From: Flavobacterium urumqiense
GTDB lineage: Bacteria > Bacteroidota > Bacteroidia > Flavobacteriales > Flavobacteriaceae
Assembly: GCF_900108015.1 (NCBI RefSeq)
Contig: NZ_FNVP01000005.1
Coordinates: 1-64,000, forward strand
Length of the DNA stretch: 64,000 bases
Direction of reading: 5' to 3'
The number at the start of each line of letters is the position of its first letter. Position 1 is the first letter of the stretch. The position numbers were made by a program, and so were the translations under genes. The notes below the pieces were generated by a model. That model was not told where the DNA came from. It ran no database searches and was given only the letters and a program-made list of their open reading frames with translations. Of this stretch, positions 1-8,732 are shown piece by piece.

Positions 1-22
1 GTAATTTCAATAAAATTCTTAG

Positions 23-95
23 TAGCGGGAACAGGACTCGAACCTGTGACCTTCGGGTTATGAGCCCGACGAGCTGCCTACTGCTCTATCCCGCG
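23..95 (-). tRNA. Initiator tRNA-Met (fMet, anticodon CAT)
   Basis: The minus strand folds into a complete 73-nt cloverleaf with anticodon CAT in the loop CTCATAA and a T-loop TTCGAGT. The anticodon stem has three stacked G-C pairs (GGG/CCC) and the D stem has the A11-T24 pair, both marks of initiator rather than elongator tRNA. The first acceptor pair is unpaired (C1 opposite T72), as required for formylation; in E. coli the mismatch is C1-A72. CCA is not encoded. Confidence 0.93.
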
Positions 96-169
96 TTGTT
101 TCGGGTGCAAATGTACAACGAATTTCCGTATTTCCAATAAAATTTTTAAAAAATGTTTTATTTTATCTA

Positions 170-192
170 TTGACTTGATATAACTACCTTTG
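170..192 (+). promoter_or_regulatory. Probable Bacteroidota-type promoter of era
   Basis: A TACCTTTG -7 box (185-192) lies about 20 nt before the era start and matches the bacteroidetal TAnnTTTG consensus. A TTG at 170-172 is closer than the usual -33 spacing, so only the -7 box is well supported. The same TACCTTTGCAAAATA word occurs in front of der. Confidence 0.5.
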
Positions 193-212
193 CAAAATAA
201 ATTATAATAGAA

Positions 213-1094
213 ATGTCACATAAAGCAGGTTTTGTAAATATCATAGGAAATCCAAACGTTGGGAAATCAACATTAATGAATGCCTTTGTTGGAGAACGAT
301 TGTCAATTATTACATCTAAAGCACAAACAACTCGTCATAGAATTCTTGGAATTGTAAATGGGGAAGATTTTCAGATGATTTTATCCGATACGCCAGGAAT
401 CATTAAGCCAGCATACGAAATGCAGGAATCGATGATGAATTTTGTTAAGTCGGCTTTTGAAGATGCTGATGTTTTGATCTATATGGTAGAAATAGGAGAG
501 CAAGATTTGAAAGATGAAGCTTTTTTTAATAAAATTATTCACGCTACAATCCCAGTATTGCTTTTACTGAACAAAATTGACACTTCAAACCAAGTGCAGT
601 TAGAAGAGCAAGTTGCTTTCTGGGCTGCGAAAGTGCCTAATGCTGAAATTTTTCCAATATCAGCATTGCAGAATTTTAATGTGCCAGAAGTTTTTGGAAG
701 AATAATAGAATTGTTACCTGTATCACCGGCTTATTATCCAAAAGACCAATTGACAGATAAGCCGGAACGTTTTTTTGTAAACGAAACAATCCGTGAGAAA
801 ATCTTATTGAATTACAGCAAAGAAATTCCATACGCAGTAGAAATTGTTACAGAAGAGTTTTTTGAAGATGAAAATATCATTAGAATTCGTTCTCTGATTA
901 TGGTGGAACGTGAAACTCAAAAAGGAATCATTATAGGTCACAAAGGTGCTGCTTTGAAGAAAGTAGGAATGGAAGCGCGTGTGGATTTAGAAAAATTCTT
1001 TGGAAAACAAATTCATATTGAGTTAGTGGTGAAAGTGAATAAAAACTGGAGAAGCAACGCTAATATGTTGAAACGTTTTGGTTACAATCAGTAA
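213..1094 (+). CDS. era: GTPase Era
   Basis: Era is a GTPase that binds 16S rRNA near its 3' end and helps 30S subunit maturation. The 293-residue protein has the P-loop GNPNVGKS (residues 12-19), DTPG (59-62) and NKID (120-123), followed by a C-terminal type II KH RNA-binding domain with the GHKGAALKKVG loop at about 248-258. Length is typical for the family (about 295-300). The ATG sits 20 nt behind a good -7 box. It is followed by its own terminator, so it is probably monocistronic, although another ribosome-assembly GTPase, der, lies 0.8 kb downstream on the same strand. Confidence 0.97.
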   Translation: MSHKAGFVNIIGNPNVGKSTLMNAFVGERLSIITSKAQTTRHRILGIVNGEDFQMILSDTPGIIKPAYEMQESMMNFVKSAFEDADVLIYMVEIGEQDLKDEAFFNKIIHATIPVLLLLNKIDTSNQVQLEEQVAFWAAKVPNAEIFPISALQNFNVPEVFGRIIELLPVSPAYYPKDQLTDKPERFFVNETIREKILLNYSKEIPYAVEIVTEEFFEDENIIRIRSLIMVERETQKGIIIGHKGAALKKVGMEARVDLEKFFGKQIHIELVVKVNKNWRSNANMLKRFGYNQ

Positions 1095-1119
1095 ATCCTA
1101 AATAACTTAAAATTTTTAA

Positions 1120-1160
1120 AATCAATATTGGAATTCAATTTCTGATATTGATTTTTTTTT
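1120..1160 (+). terminator. Rho-independent terminator of era
   Basis: Nine-base inverted repeat AATCAATAT (1120-1128) / ATATTGATT (1145-1153) followed by a run of T. It begins 25 nt after the era stop codon. Confidence 0.75.
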
Positions 1161-1305
1161 AGCCCAGATCGAAATGAAAACCCCGCAGTGAGAATGCAAT
1201 TTTTTCTTGTGTTTTCAGAGCGACCAAAGGAAGCTGCTGAAAACGCATTAGAAAAAAAGCATTTCGAACGAGGAGTTGTAATGAAGTGCTGGAATTGCTC
1301 CTAAT
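1160..1305 (+). repeat. Dispersed intergenic repeat, copy 1
   Basis: A stretch of about 145 bp with no coding sequence that shares ordered blocks with 12943-13084 and 19828-19979 (both inverted): an AGCCC.GAT.GAAATGAAAA head, a central AGCGACCAAAGGAAGCT (1219-1235), and a tail around GTGCTGGAATTGCTCC. The central 17-mer is identical in copy 3. It lies directly after the era terminator. Confidence 0.7.
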
Positions 1306-1309
1306 AAAA

Positions 1310-1807
1310 CTAAGATTTTATAATTTTTAAGAATAACGTTTCTAATTCATTCATTTGATTATTTCCGTTTTGCCTGATTTGTTTTGCAATGAGGTACATT
1401 AAAAACCATGAGAAAACCATAAGTGCCATGACTGTCAAATCGAATGTTACGGAGTTTTTTAAAATATAATCAGAATAGGCTATGCCTGCAAAAATTATAA
1501 ATACACCGGCAATTATAAAATGGAGAAACATGAAAAAGGTCCATAATGTGGGATCGGGACCAAACAAACCTCTTATGTGCGTTTCGGTGTCGCTTTTAGG
1601 TTCTAATTGTAAGTGTAAGTGAGGGGAATAGTACACTTTTTTCGGACCTTTTATATCCAGCCAAATATGTGATCTTTCGATTTTTATCGAATAATCCTCG
1701 GAGATTTTTTGTGTGTGATTCTTGAATTTAAGGCACAAATTATCAACGTTTTCTGGAACATCTTTGTAAAATCGTAAACGAAGTCTTAGTTCATTATTGC
1801 TATCCAT
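1310..1807 (-). CDS. Conserved hypothetical membrane protein
   Basis: A 165-residue protein with a soluble N-terminal half (about residues 1-88, mixed beta, rich in charged residues) and two hydrophobic segments at about 92-112 and 124-143, followed by a short charged tail. I do not recognise a named domain. It lies between era and der but on the opposite strand, so it is not part of either transcription unit. The ATG start at 1807 gives a compact protein. No signal peptide is seen, so the N-terminal half is probably cytoplasmic. Confidence 0.7.
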   Translation of the reverse strand: MDSNNELRLRLRFYKDVPENVDNLCLKFKNHTQKISEDYSIKIERSHIWLDIKGPKKVYYSPHLHLQLEPKSDTETHIRGLFGPDPTLWTFFMFLHFIIAGVFIIFAGIAYSDYILKNSVTFDLTVMALMVFSWFLMYLIAKQIRQNGNNQMNELETLFLKIIKS

Positions 1808-1861
1808 AATAATAATATTGTAAGAATTAAATGATAAGGTAATGCTAATATACCAAAAAAA

Positions 1862-1892
1862 TTGATAATCATGGTATTAAACACTACCTTTG
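1862..1892 (+). promoter_or_regulatory. Promoter of der
   Basis: TTG at 1862-1864 and TACCTTTG at 1885-1892, 20 bases apart, fit the bacteroidetal TTG-N19-21-TAnnTTTG promoter. The -7 box ends 22 nt before the der ATG. Confidence 0.7.
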
Positions 1893-1914
1893 CAAAATAT
1901 TTGAATTTAGCATT

Positions 1915-3225
1915 ATGAATAACATTGTTGCCATTGTAGGTAGACCAAACGTAGGGAAATCGACACTTTTTAATCGATTGATACAAAGAAGAGAAGCGAT
2001 TGTAGATTCGGTTTCGGGTGTGACCCGTGATAGAAATTACGGAAAAAGCGAATGGAACGGAAAAGAATTTTCTGTGATTGATACGGGAGGATATGTTCGT
2101 GGATCGGATGACGTTTTTGAAGCAGAAATCCGTAAACAAGTTGAACTTGCTATCGATGAAGCCGATGTAATCATTTTTGTGGTTGATGTAGAGGAAGGTA
2201 TTACTCCTATGGATGACGCGGTTGCGAGATTGTTGCGTAAAGTAACGAAACCGGTTTTACTTGCAGTAAATAAGGTGGATAATGCGATGCGTGAGAAAGA
2301 TGCGATTGAGTTTTACAATCTTGGCTTGGGCGAATATTATACATTTGCCAGTATTTCAGGAAGTGGAACAGGAGATTTATTGGATGCATTGATTGATGCC
2401 TTTCCTGTAAAACCAGAACCAACTCAGGAAGAAGTTGTATTGCCTCGTTTTGCAGTTGTAGGTCGTCCCAATGCTGGAAAATCGAGCTTTATCAACGCTT
2501 TAATTGGTAAAGAACGTTATATTGTTACTGATATTGCGGGAACTACTCGTGATTCTATTGATACAAAATTTGACCGTTTTGGCTTCGAATTTAACTTAGT
2601 CGATACGGCAGGAATTCGTCGTAAAGCGAAAGTAAAGGAAGATTTAGAGTTTTACTCGGTAATGCGTTCGGTTCGTGCAATTGAACATGCAGATATATGT
2701 ATTTTGATTATTGATGCCACTCGTGGATTTGAAGGTCAGGATCAAAGTATTTTTTGGTTGGCTGAGAAAAACAGAAAAGGTGTTGTAATCTTAGTGAACA
2801 AATGGGATTTAGTTGAAAAAGAAACGATGTCAACTCGTGATTATGAAGCTAAAATTAGAGAAGAATTAATGCCATTTACGGATGTGCCTATTCTTTTTGT
2901 TTCTGCTTTAACGAAACAACGTTTATTAAAAGCATTAGAAGCAACCGTAAAAGTTTTTGAAAACAGACAACAACGTATCGCTACGTCAAAATTCAACGAA
3001 TTTATGTTGAAAGTTATTGAAGCATATCCGCCACCAGCAACAAAAGGGAAATATGTAAAAATTAAATATTGCATGCAATTGCCAACGCCAACACCGCAAT
3101 TTGTGTTTTTTGCTAATATGCCACAATATGTAAAAGAACCATACAAACGTTATCTGGAAAATAAAATTAGAGAAAATTGGGACTTTTCAGGAGTACCAAT
3201 CGATATTTACATTAGAGAGAAATAA
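1915..3225 (+). CDS. der: GTPase Der (EngA)
   Basis: Der is the double-GTPase needed for assembly of the 50S ribosomal subunit. The 436-residue protein has two tandem G domains, the first with GRPNVGKS (9-16), DTGG (56-59) and NKVD (119-122), the second with GRPNAGKS (183-190), DTAG and NKWD, then a C-terminal KH-like domain. Length and order match the family. It has its own promoter and is followed by a strong terminator, so it is transcribed alone. Confidence 0.97.
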   Translation: MNNIVAIVGRPNVGKSTLFNRLIQRREAIVDSVSGVTRDRNYGKSEWNGKEFSVIDTGGYVRGSDDVFEAEIRKQVELAIDEADVIIFVVDVEEGITPMDDAVARLLRKVTKPVLLAVNKVDNAMREKDAIEFYNLGLGEYYTFASISGSGTGDLLDALIDAFPVKPEPTQEEVVLPRFAVVGRPNAGKSSFINALIGKERYIVTDIAGTTRDSIDTKFDRFGFEFNLVDTAGIRRKAKVKEDLEFYSVMRSVRAIEHADICILIIDATRGFEGQDQSIFWLAEKNRKGVVILVNKWDLVEKETMSTRDYEAKIREELMPFTDVPILFVSALTKQRLLKALEATVKVFENRQQRIATSKFNEFMLKVIEAYPPPATKGKYVKIKYCMQLPTPTPQFVFFANMPQYVKEPYKRYLENKIRENWDFSGVPIDIYIREK

Positions 3226-3230
3226 AAGAA

Positions 3231-3257
3231 AATCCCGAGAAATCGGGATTTTTTTTT
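3231..3257 (+). terminator. Terminator of der
   Basis: AATCCCGA (3231-3238) / TCGGGATT (3243-3250) hairpin followed by a T run, five bases after the der stop. Confidence 0.9.
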
Positions 3258-3290
3258 AACTTAAATTAATTGATCAGAAATGGAATAATT

Positions 3291-3542
3291 CTAATTCTCT
3301 TCTTCTTCTTCTTCTTCTTCTTCTAAAGTTTTCACTGGATGGTCACCGTACCAATCTTTAAAAGTTCTAACCGTTTCGTAATCATCATGTAGAACTGTAT
3401 ATACCATAAATAAGATTAATGGTATACCAATGCAATATAGGGTCATTAATACCGGCAAAGTAACGTCAGTTTGACATAAAGCGGCAAATACAAAAACATA
3501 AATGGTGGTAAACCACACAAGTTTGATTGCAAAATTTTTCAT
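3291..3542 (-). CDS. Small membrane protein with poly-glutamate tail
   Basis: An 83-residue protein with two predicted membrane segments (about residues 7-24 and 31-48) and a short hydrophilic tail that ends in nine or so consecutive glutamates. The tail is written by a (GAA)n microsatellite (TTC triplets on the plus strand, about 3299-3323). I do not recognise a family. It converges on der and stands alone. The poly-Glu length may vary by replication slippage. Confidence 0.65.
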   Translation of the reverse strand: MKNFAIKLVWFTTIYVFVFAALCQTDVTLPVLMTLYCIGIPLILFMVYTVLHDDYETVRTFKDWYGDHPVKTLEEEEEEEEEN

Positions 3543-3766
3543 GGCTATATCTTTTATTAAATTTACGCCAGAAATGTTAAAAATTTAGTTAATATACTAT
3601 TAATCAATACTTAAAATTGAAGTGAAAGCAGTATTTTTTTAAAAGGAATTTTCTTTTATGATTTCTACAAAAATACTATGATTTAGATGTGAATATATTT
3701 TAAATAGAAAAAGTCCTGATTTCTCCTACCTTTTGTGTCAATTGTATTTTATAAATGTATTTCTTT

Positions 3767-4528
3767 CTAACTCAAGAAACCTTTTACATAATCTCTTGTT
3801 AGTTTTTCTTTTGGGTTTAATAATATTTCTTCCGTTGGACCAAATTCTATTATTTCTCCCATGTACACAAATCCAATATAATCCGAAACCCTGCGCGCTT
3901 GACGAAGTATGTGTGTTACCAATACAATGGTGTATTTTTCTTTAAGTTGCAAAAATAATTCTTCGATGTGCTGCGTAGAAATTGGATCTAACGCTGATGT
4001 TGGTTCGTCACCCAAAATAATTTCGGGTTCGATAGCAAGTCCTCTTGCCAAACACAATCGTTGTTGTTGCCCGATGGATAATCGAGTGGCGGGAGATTTT
4101 AAGCGGTCTTTTACTTCGTCCCAAAGATTGACACCTCTCAGATGTTTTTCGACGATTTCGTCCAGGTCTTTTTTGTTGTTATTTCCATGAATTCGTTGTC
4201 CGTAAGCAATGTTGTCATAAATGTTCATGGGTAATGGAAATGGTCTTTGAGAGAGCAATCCCATTTTTTTACGAATGTGAGTTACTTCCACTTTTGGATC
4301 ATAAATGTTTTCGCCGTCTACTAAAACTTTTCCTTCCACACGCACATCGGTTTGACGGTCGAGTAGCCGGTTCATCGTTTTAAGAAGGGTTGTCTTTCCA
4401 CAACCGGAAGGACCTATTAATGAAGTAACTTTTTTATCCGGAATGTCCAAATTGATATTTTTTAGGATGTGGTTTTCTCCAATGTGTACGTTTAAATTTT
4501 GGATACTTATGTGAGGTTGAATGATCAT
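3767..4528 (-). CDS. pstB: Phosphate ABC transporter ATP-binding protein PstB
   Basis: PstB is the ATPase subunit of the high-affinity phosphate importer. The 253-residue protein carries Walker A GPSGCGKT (residues 39-46), a Q-loop in LLSQRPFPLPMNIYDN typical of PstB, signature LSIGQQQR (150-157), Walker B IILGDEPTSALD (170-181) and an H-loop THIL. The signature has Ile where most PstB have Gly (LSGGQ). Its ATG overlaps the stop codon of pstA (ATGA), so translation is coupled. Last gene of the pst operon; no phoU follows. Confidence 0.95.
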   Translation of the reverse strand: MIIQPHISIQNLNVHIGENHILKNINLDIPDKKVTSLIGPSGCGKTTLLKTMNRLLDRQTDVRVEGKVLVDGENIYDPKVEVTHIRKKMGLLSQRPFPLPMNIYDNIAYGQRIHGNNNKKDLDEIVEKHLRGVNLWDEVKDRLKSPATRLSIGQQQRLCLARGLAIEPEIILGDEPTSALDPISTQHIEELFLQLKEKYTIVLVTHILRQARRVSDYIGFVYMGEIIEFGPTEEILLNPKEKLTRDYVKGFLS

Positions 4529-5364
4529 ATTATATTTTTTGAAAGGTTTTTGCTCGCAATTTTTGCGGCTATACTAATGATTAAAACAATTATGGTAAGA
4601 ATAGTTGCTGCAGCATACGCTCGGTTTTGAACTTCTTGAATCGGACTACTCAATTGGAAAAATATTGACAGAGGCAAGGTAGCTGCTGGTTGGTCAAGTG
4701 ATGTTGGAATGCTATCTGTGAAACCAGCAGTAAAAAGCACACAGGCAGCGTCACCAATTGCTCTGCCAAATGATAATAATATCGCAGTAATAATTCCAGG
4801 GATTGATTGTCGTAATAAGATTTTTGCGGTTTCATAACGCGTGCCACCAAGAGAATATACGGAGTTGCTCATATCTTCAGGAACGACTCTTACCACTTCG
4901 TCTATGGCTCGAACCAATATGGGAATAATCATCAGCGTTACAGTTATTATTCCTGCTAAAAGGGAAGTTTTTAATCCCATATAAACCATTATGGCGAAAC
5001 CAAAAGCCCCATAAACAATTGAGGGAATCCCGAACAAAATGTCATAACTCAATCGGGTGATATTCGCTAATAATGAATTTTTTTTTGCATATACGTTGAT
5101 GTAAATGACAATTGGAATACTCACTAAAAGCCCCAATAAGGTGGAACCGAAAGTAATATAGACAGATCCAATTATGGCATTCAGAATTCCACCGCCTTTG
5201 CCAATATAAAAGCCTCCCTCCGGTATTTTTGAAATCATATTCCAACTCAACGATCCGACACCTCTTGAAAAAATGGTGTACAGTATCAGGAATAAGGTGC
5301 TACTAATGATGATTGTACTGAGTATCATCAAAAATTTAAATATATTTTCTTCTGTTTTTCTCAT
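4525..5364 (-). CDS. pstA: Phosphate ABC transporter permease PstA
   Basis: A 279-residue inner-membrane permease with six hydrophobic segments, forming the channel with PstC. The binding-protein-dependent transport loop is visible around residues 155-190 (EVVRVVPEDMSNSVYSLGGT, contacting PstB). Gene order pstS-pstC-pstA-pstB and the 12-base gap to pstC support the call; it overlaps pstB by four bases. Confidence 0.95.
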   Translation of the reverse strand: MRKTEENIFKFLMILSTIIISSTLFLILYTIFSRGVGSLSWNMISKIPEGGFYIGKGGGILNAIIGSVYITFGSTLLGLLVSIPIVIYINVYAKKNSLLANITRLSYDILFGIPSIVYGAFGFAIMVYMGLKTSLLAGIITVTLMIIPILVRAIDEVVRVVPEDMSNSVYSLGGTRYETAKILLRQSIPGIITAILLSFGRAIGDAACVLFTAGFTDSIPTSLDQPAATLPLSIFFQLSSPIQEVQNRAYAAATILTIIVLIISIAAKIASKNLSKNII

Positions 5365-5376
5365 TTTTGATGGGTT

Positions 5377-6276
5377 TTAGTTGGTTCTTTTTTCAATTCT
5401 AAATAAAATAATTCTAGAAATCGCATTAAATAAAAAGATAATGACAAATAGGAGTAAAGCGGCAAACATCAGCGCCGAGTCATACATGGGAATAGACATC
5501 ATTTCTCCGTAATTGTTAGCTATAAGAGCAGGTAAAGGATAGCCTGAATCGAATACGCTTTTAGGAACTTGTGCCAAATTTCCGCAAACCATCAAAACGG
5601 CTATAGTTTCACCAAAAGCTCTCGAAATTGCGAGCACTACTGAAGCTATAATTCCATCGACTGATTTTCTAAGAAGTACTTTTTTAGTAGTTTGCCATTG
5701 CGTTGCTCCTAGTGCAGAAGACGCATCTCTTAATTCCTGTGGAACGTTGTCAAACACCTCTATCAGAATACTTATAATCAACGGAAAAATCATAATCGCT
5801 AATACAATTCCTCCTGCCAAAACGGAATATCCAGTTGTAAATTCAATAAAATAAGGTGCAATTCTATCTTGGATTAAAGGAACGATTACTAATACACCCC
5901 AAACTCCAAAAAGAACCGGTGGAATTCCTGATAGTAATTCGATTAATGGTAAAACCAATTTCCGAACCCGAATGTTTGCATATTCCGAAAGATAGATTGC
6001 AGTAAGCATGGATAACGGTAGGGCTATAATTATGGCAATTCCTGTTACCCAAAATGTACCCACTATAAAAGGATAAAACCCAAAAGTTTCCTTAAACGGT
6101 TTCCATTCGGATGACGATAATAGATTCCACAATGAGGTGCTATGCAAAAGTGGTAATGATTTGTAAAACAAACCAAGACCTATTAAAACTACTGTAAATA
6201 TGGATAGTATGGTGAGTGTTAAAAATGCTTTACTGAGGAAACGATCTTTTAGTAATCTTATATTTTTCATTTTCAT
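5377..6276 (-). CDS. pstC: Phosphate ABC transporter permease PstC
   Basis: A 299-residue permease with six membrane segments and the EAA-type loop (VFDNVPQELRDASSALGATQ). It pairs with PstA. Two ATG codons (6276 and 6270) are possible; the first is taken. A stable stem-loop lies between pstS and this gene and may set the ratio of binding protein to permease. Confidence 0.94.
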   Translation of the reverse strand: MKMKNIRLLKDRFLSKAFLTLTILSIFTVVLIGLGLFYKSLPLLHSTSLWNLLSSSEWKPFKETFGFYPFIVGTFWVTGIAIIIALPLSMLTAIYLSEYANIRVRKLVLPLIELLSGIPPVLFGVWGVLVIVPLIQDRIAPYFIEFTTGYSVLAGGIVLAIMIFPLIISILIEVFDNVPQELRDASSALGATQWQTTKKVLLRKSVDGIIASVVLAISRAFGETIAVLMVCGNLAQVPKSVFDSGYPLPALIANNYGEMMSIPMYDSALMFAALLLFVIIFLFNAISRIILFRIEKRTN

Positions 6277-6286
6277 TTTAGTAAAA

Positions 6287-6345
6287 CCACCCTAATAAAC
6301 TGCGTTTTAAGCCGCTAATGGTTAAAAGGAGTTGCATTAGGGTGG
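6287..6345 (-). promoter_or_regulatory. Intercistronic stem-loop between pstS and pstC
   Basis: Perfect 10-bp inverted repeat CCACCCTAAT (6287-6296) / ATTAGGGTGG (6336-6345) with a 39-nt loop, followed on the minus strand by TTTTA. Placed right after pstS, it could protect pstS mRNA or partly terminate, giving more PstS than permease. The function is inference. Confidence 0.6.
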
Positions 6346-6367
6346 ATATTGGGGATTTAAAAGAATA

Positions 6368-7315
6368 TTATTTTACCTTTTCTAACTCTTTTGCAATTTT
6401 CTCTTTGGAAAACTTGATATAGCCTGCTTCCTGAACAAATTTCTGTCCATCAGTAAGAATGTATTTTATAAATTCTTTTACGATTGGATTTTTTGGTTTT
6501 CCTACAGTTACAAAATACAAATCTCTTGCAGGAGGAGAAGGATATTTTCCGGCAACAATAGCAGCAATCAACTGATCGACATCATCATAAAAATTTTCAT
6601 CTGGATCTAATTTTCCATTGTTGTTTAAATCAATTGGAACAGGAACTACTCCGTTCGTTGGTTTATTTGTTTTGGCATCATAGATATATACAATATTATT
6701 AAAACCTAATCCTGACGGGTCTCTTTTTACAGCTTGCGCCAATCCTGGATCACCAAACACAGCTACTCCTTGTAAATCTTCTTGCTTTTTATTGAAATAT
6801 TTTGCCCAAGTTTCTGCTGCGCCCGATGCATCCGAACGTGTATATACATGTATTGGAGCTTCACTTTTGAATCCTAAAGTATTCCAAGTCTTGTATTTGC
6901 CAGTAATAAAAATATGATTGAAAGCATCCTTTTTCACTCCTTTTTCATATAACACTTTTCTGTATGGACTTGAAGCACTTATAGTCGGGATTACAGCATC
7001 TTTAGTTACTGCCACGGCAAAAGCTCCTTTTTTATACTCTGCTGCATTTAGGTCTCGAGAAACCAATCCTATGTCGGTTACTTTAGATAATACATCGGTT
7101 ATTCCTTTTCCTGCTCCTCCGGCTTGAATATCAATTTTGACATTTGGGTTGATTTTCTTGAATTCTTCTGCCCATTTTACAGTAATTGGATACAAGGCAA
7201 AAGCCCCAGATATGCTTATATTTCCTTTTAAATCTTGTGCACCTACTTTTGTAGTAGTTGCATTTACCAATAATAAAATTAGTACGGCTACGAATGATAT
7301 TTTAGATATTTTCAT
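6368..7315 (-). CDS. pstS: Phosphate-binding protein PstS
   Basis: The extracytoplasmic phosphate-binding subunit, 315 residues. It has an N-terminal Sec signal peptide (about residues 1-26, ending near VGAQ) and the PstS-type ligand region SGAFALYPIT plus GGAGKGITDVLS, in which Ser/Gly residues usually hold phosphate. No lipobox is evident, so it is probably a free periplasmic protein. It lies 10 bases after the porin gene and before pstCAB. Confidence 0.93.
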   Translation of the reverse strand: MKISKISFVAVLILLLVNATTTKVGAQDLKGNISISGAFALYPITVKWAEEFKKINPNVKIDIQAGGAGKGITDVLSKVTDIGLVSRDLNAAEYKKGAFAVAVTKDAVIPTISASSPYRKVLYEKGVKKDAFNHIFITGKYKTWNTLGFKSEAPIHVYTRSDASGAAETWAKYFNKKQEDLQGVAVFGDPGLAQAVKRDPSGLGFNNIVYIYDAKTNKPTNGVVPVPIDLNNNGKLDPDENFYDDVDQLIAAIVAGKYPSPPARDLYFVTVGKPKNPIVKEFIKYILTDGQKFVQEAGYIKFSKEKIAKELEKVK

Positions 7316-7325
7316 TTTATTTTTT

Positions 7326-8474
7326 TTAAAATTTTAATTGCAATTGTGCTATAATTTCATCTTTATTGATTGAAAACCCTTGTTCGCTTTTGTGCTTGTA
7401 GTTGACTTGAAATTTTACAAAACTGTTTGGATATAAATTAGCACCAAGGGTGTAGAATGAAGTAATGTCATTCTTGGGATTGTTTTTTGTTGGGTCGTAT
7501 GTATCGTATTTCGCTACAAATTGAAGTTTTTTTGGTAGAAAAAAATAACCCACTTGTGCATACCAACCGTCCTTAAGAAGATCTCTGTTTACCCCGTTTA
7601 CAATATAAGTACCTTGTTGTGCTTGTAAATATTCAGCTCTTATGGATAAGTCGTTATAGTTTACCGCTACATCTGCGCCAATGCGAATTTGATCTTGGTT
7701 TATAGCCGGTGTTGTCCAGCAGTCGTACCCGTTAGAATAGGAGACACCAAAATCTAAAAATTGATAAGGATGTGCTACAACTCTAACAGCAATATCTTTA
7801 GATTCGTTTTTATCTCCGGCAATGTTAATTCCTTGTCCATCGAAATAAGCCAAATAATAATCTAAAAGAAAACGGTTTTCGGTTGTTTTGAATAAGCTAC
7901 CACTAGCTTGAAGTCCTATGTCACGACCATTTTGATCTCCTAATGCATCTTTATTTCTTCCTGTTAAACCACTTATTTGTGCACGATCTATTGTTTCAAG
8001 TGAACTATCTGAAGTAGTGCTTTCTAATGAATTTGGAATTAGAAATTGTCCACCGGTTATTTTTAAGTAATCAAAAGGTTTGTAAACAAAATAGGCATCT
8101 ATTATTTTTGTATTGATAGCGAAATCTGTTTGTAATCGGTATTCCCATTCCGCAGAAAAATTACCTTTTATGTCTAACCTGGCTCTTCTTATATCAAATC
8201 CGTCAGCTTTTCCTGGTTCTTGCAAGGATTGATAGCGCACTTGTGTGTAGCCACCAATATTTATATTTCGACTGGAAAGGACATTAAATAATTTTTGTTT
8301 TTCTTTTACTTCTTGTTGTTTGAAAGCGTAATCCGCACGAATCGAGTCTGCATCATTTTGTTTCACTAGCCCTTTTTGGATTAATAAATTAAGCACATCA
8401 TCAGATGATTGTGCTGTCGCTGTTCCAATAGTAAAAAAGACGATTACAAGGAACAGTATTTTTTTAGCTTTCAT
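7326..8474 (-). CDS. Phosphate-selective porin OprO/OprP-like
   Basis: A 382-residue outer-membrane protein with a signal peptide (residues 1-21), a short coiled-coil-like region (about 22-66) and a beta-barrel of alternating strands ending in the typical aromatic/hydrophobic last strand (IIAQLQLKF). It resembles the bacteroidetal porin O/P family. First gene of the leftward phosphate operon, so it probably moves phosphate across the outer membrane to PstS. A long AT-rich leader precedes it. Confidence 0.85.
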   Translation of the reverse strand: MKAKKILFLVIVFFTIGTATAQSSDDVLNLLIQKGLVKQNDADSIRADYAFKQQEVKEKQKLFNVLSSRNINIGGYTQVRYQSLQEPGKADGFDIRRARLDIKGNFSAEWEYRLQTDFAINTKIIDAYFVYKPFDYLKITGGQFLIPNSLESTTSDSSLETIDRAQISGLTGRNKDALGDQNGRDIGLQASGSLFKTTENRFLLDYYLAYFDGQGINIAGDKNESKDIAVRVVAHPYQFLDFGVSYSNGYDCWTTPAINQDQIRIGADVAVNYNDLSIRAEYLQAQQGTYIVNGVNRDLLKDGWYAQVGYFFLPKKLQFVAKYDTYDPTKNNPKNDITSFYTLGANLYPNSFVKFQVNYKHKSEQGFSINKDEIIAQLQLKF

Positions 8475-8732
8475 TTTATATTTTTTTTTTAATTTTTTTC
8501 TTTGTGTTTAACTATCTATTTTTTTGATGGAACTATGTTTTTCAACTAAAATTCCCCTAAAGTGTTCTTATGCCCGAGGGCACATATAATAGAAAATGCA
8601 CACATTTTTGAAATTAAAAAGAAGGGTTGTATTTAAATCTAGGTTTAGCAAACCTTTTTTAAGAAAATTAATTTTCATGAATAATATATTATATAAATTA
8701 TATGTAATAAGTAGAGTTTAAATTAAATTTTT
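8475..8732. other. Non-coding region upstream of the porin
   Basis: No gene is seen. It holds a 12-bp perfect palindrome TGCCCGAGGGCA (8571-8582) and a terminator-like hairpin reading rightward (8641-8660) with no plus-strand gene in front of it. A second AGTAGAGTTTAAA word at 8710-8722 repeats the flank of the operator at 8891-8912. The promoter of the porin-pst operon must lie here, but I see no clear TAnnTTTG box. Confidence 0.4.
8641..8660 (+). terminator. Orphan terminator-like hairpin
   Basis: AGGTTT (8641-8646) / AAACCT (8650-8655) hairpin followed by T5. No plus-strand gene precedes it, so it may end an unannotated small RNA or be accidental. Confidence 0.4.

Noticed and set aside
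1786..2139. 117-codon minus-strand frame across the der promoter and start
   Set aside because: It lies opposite der's first G domain, has no family motifs, and would overlap a strong promoter.
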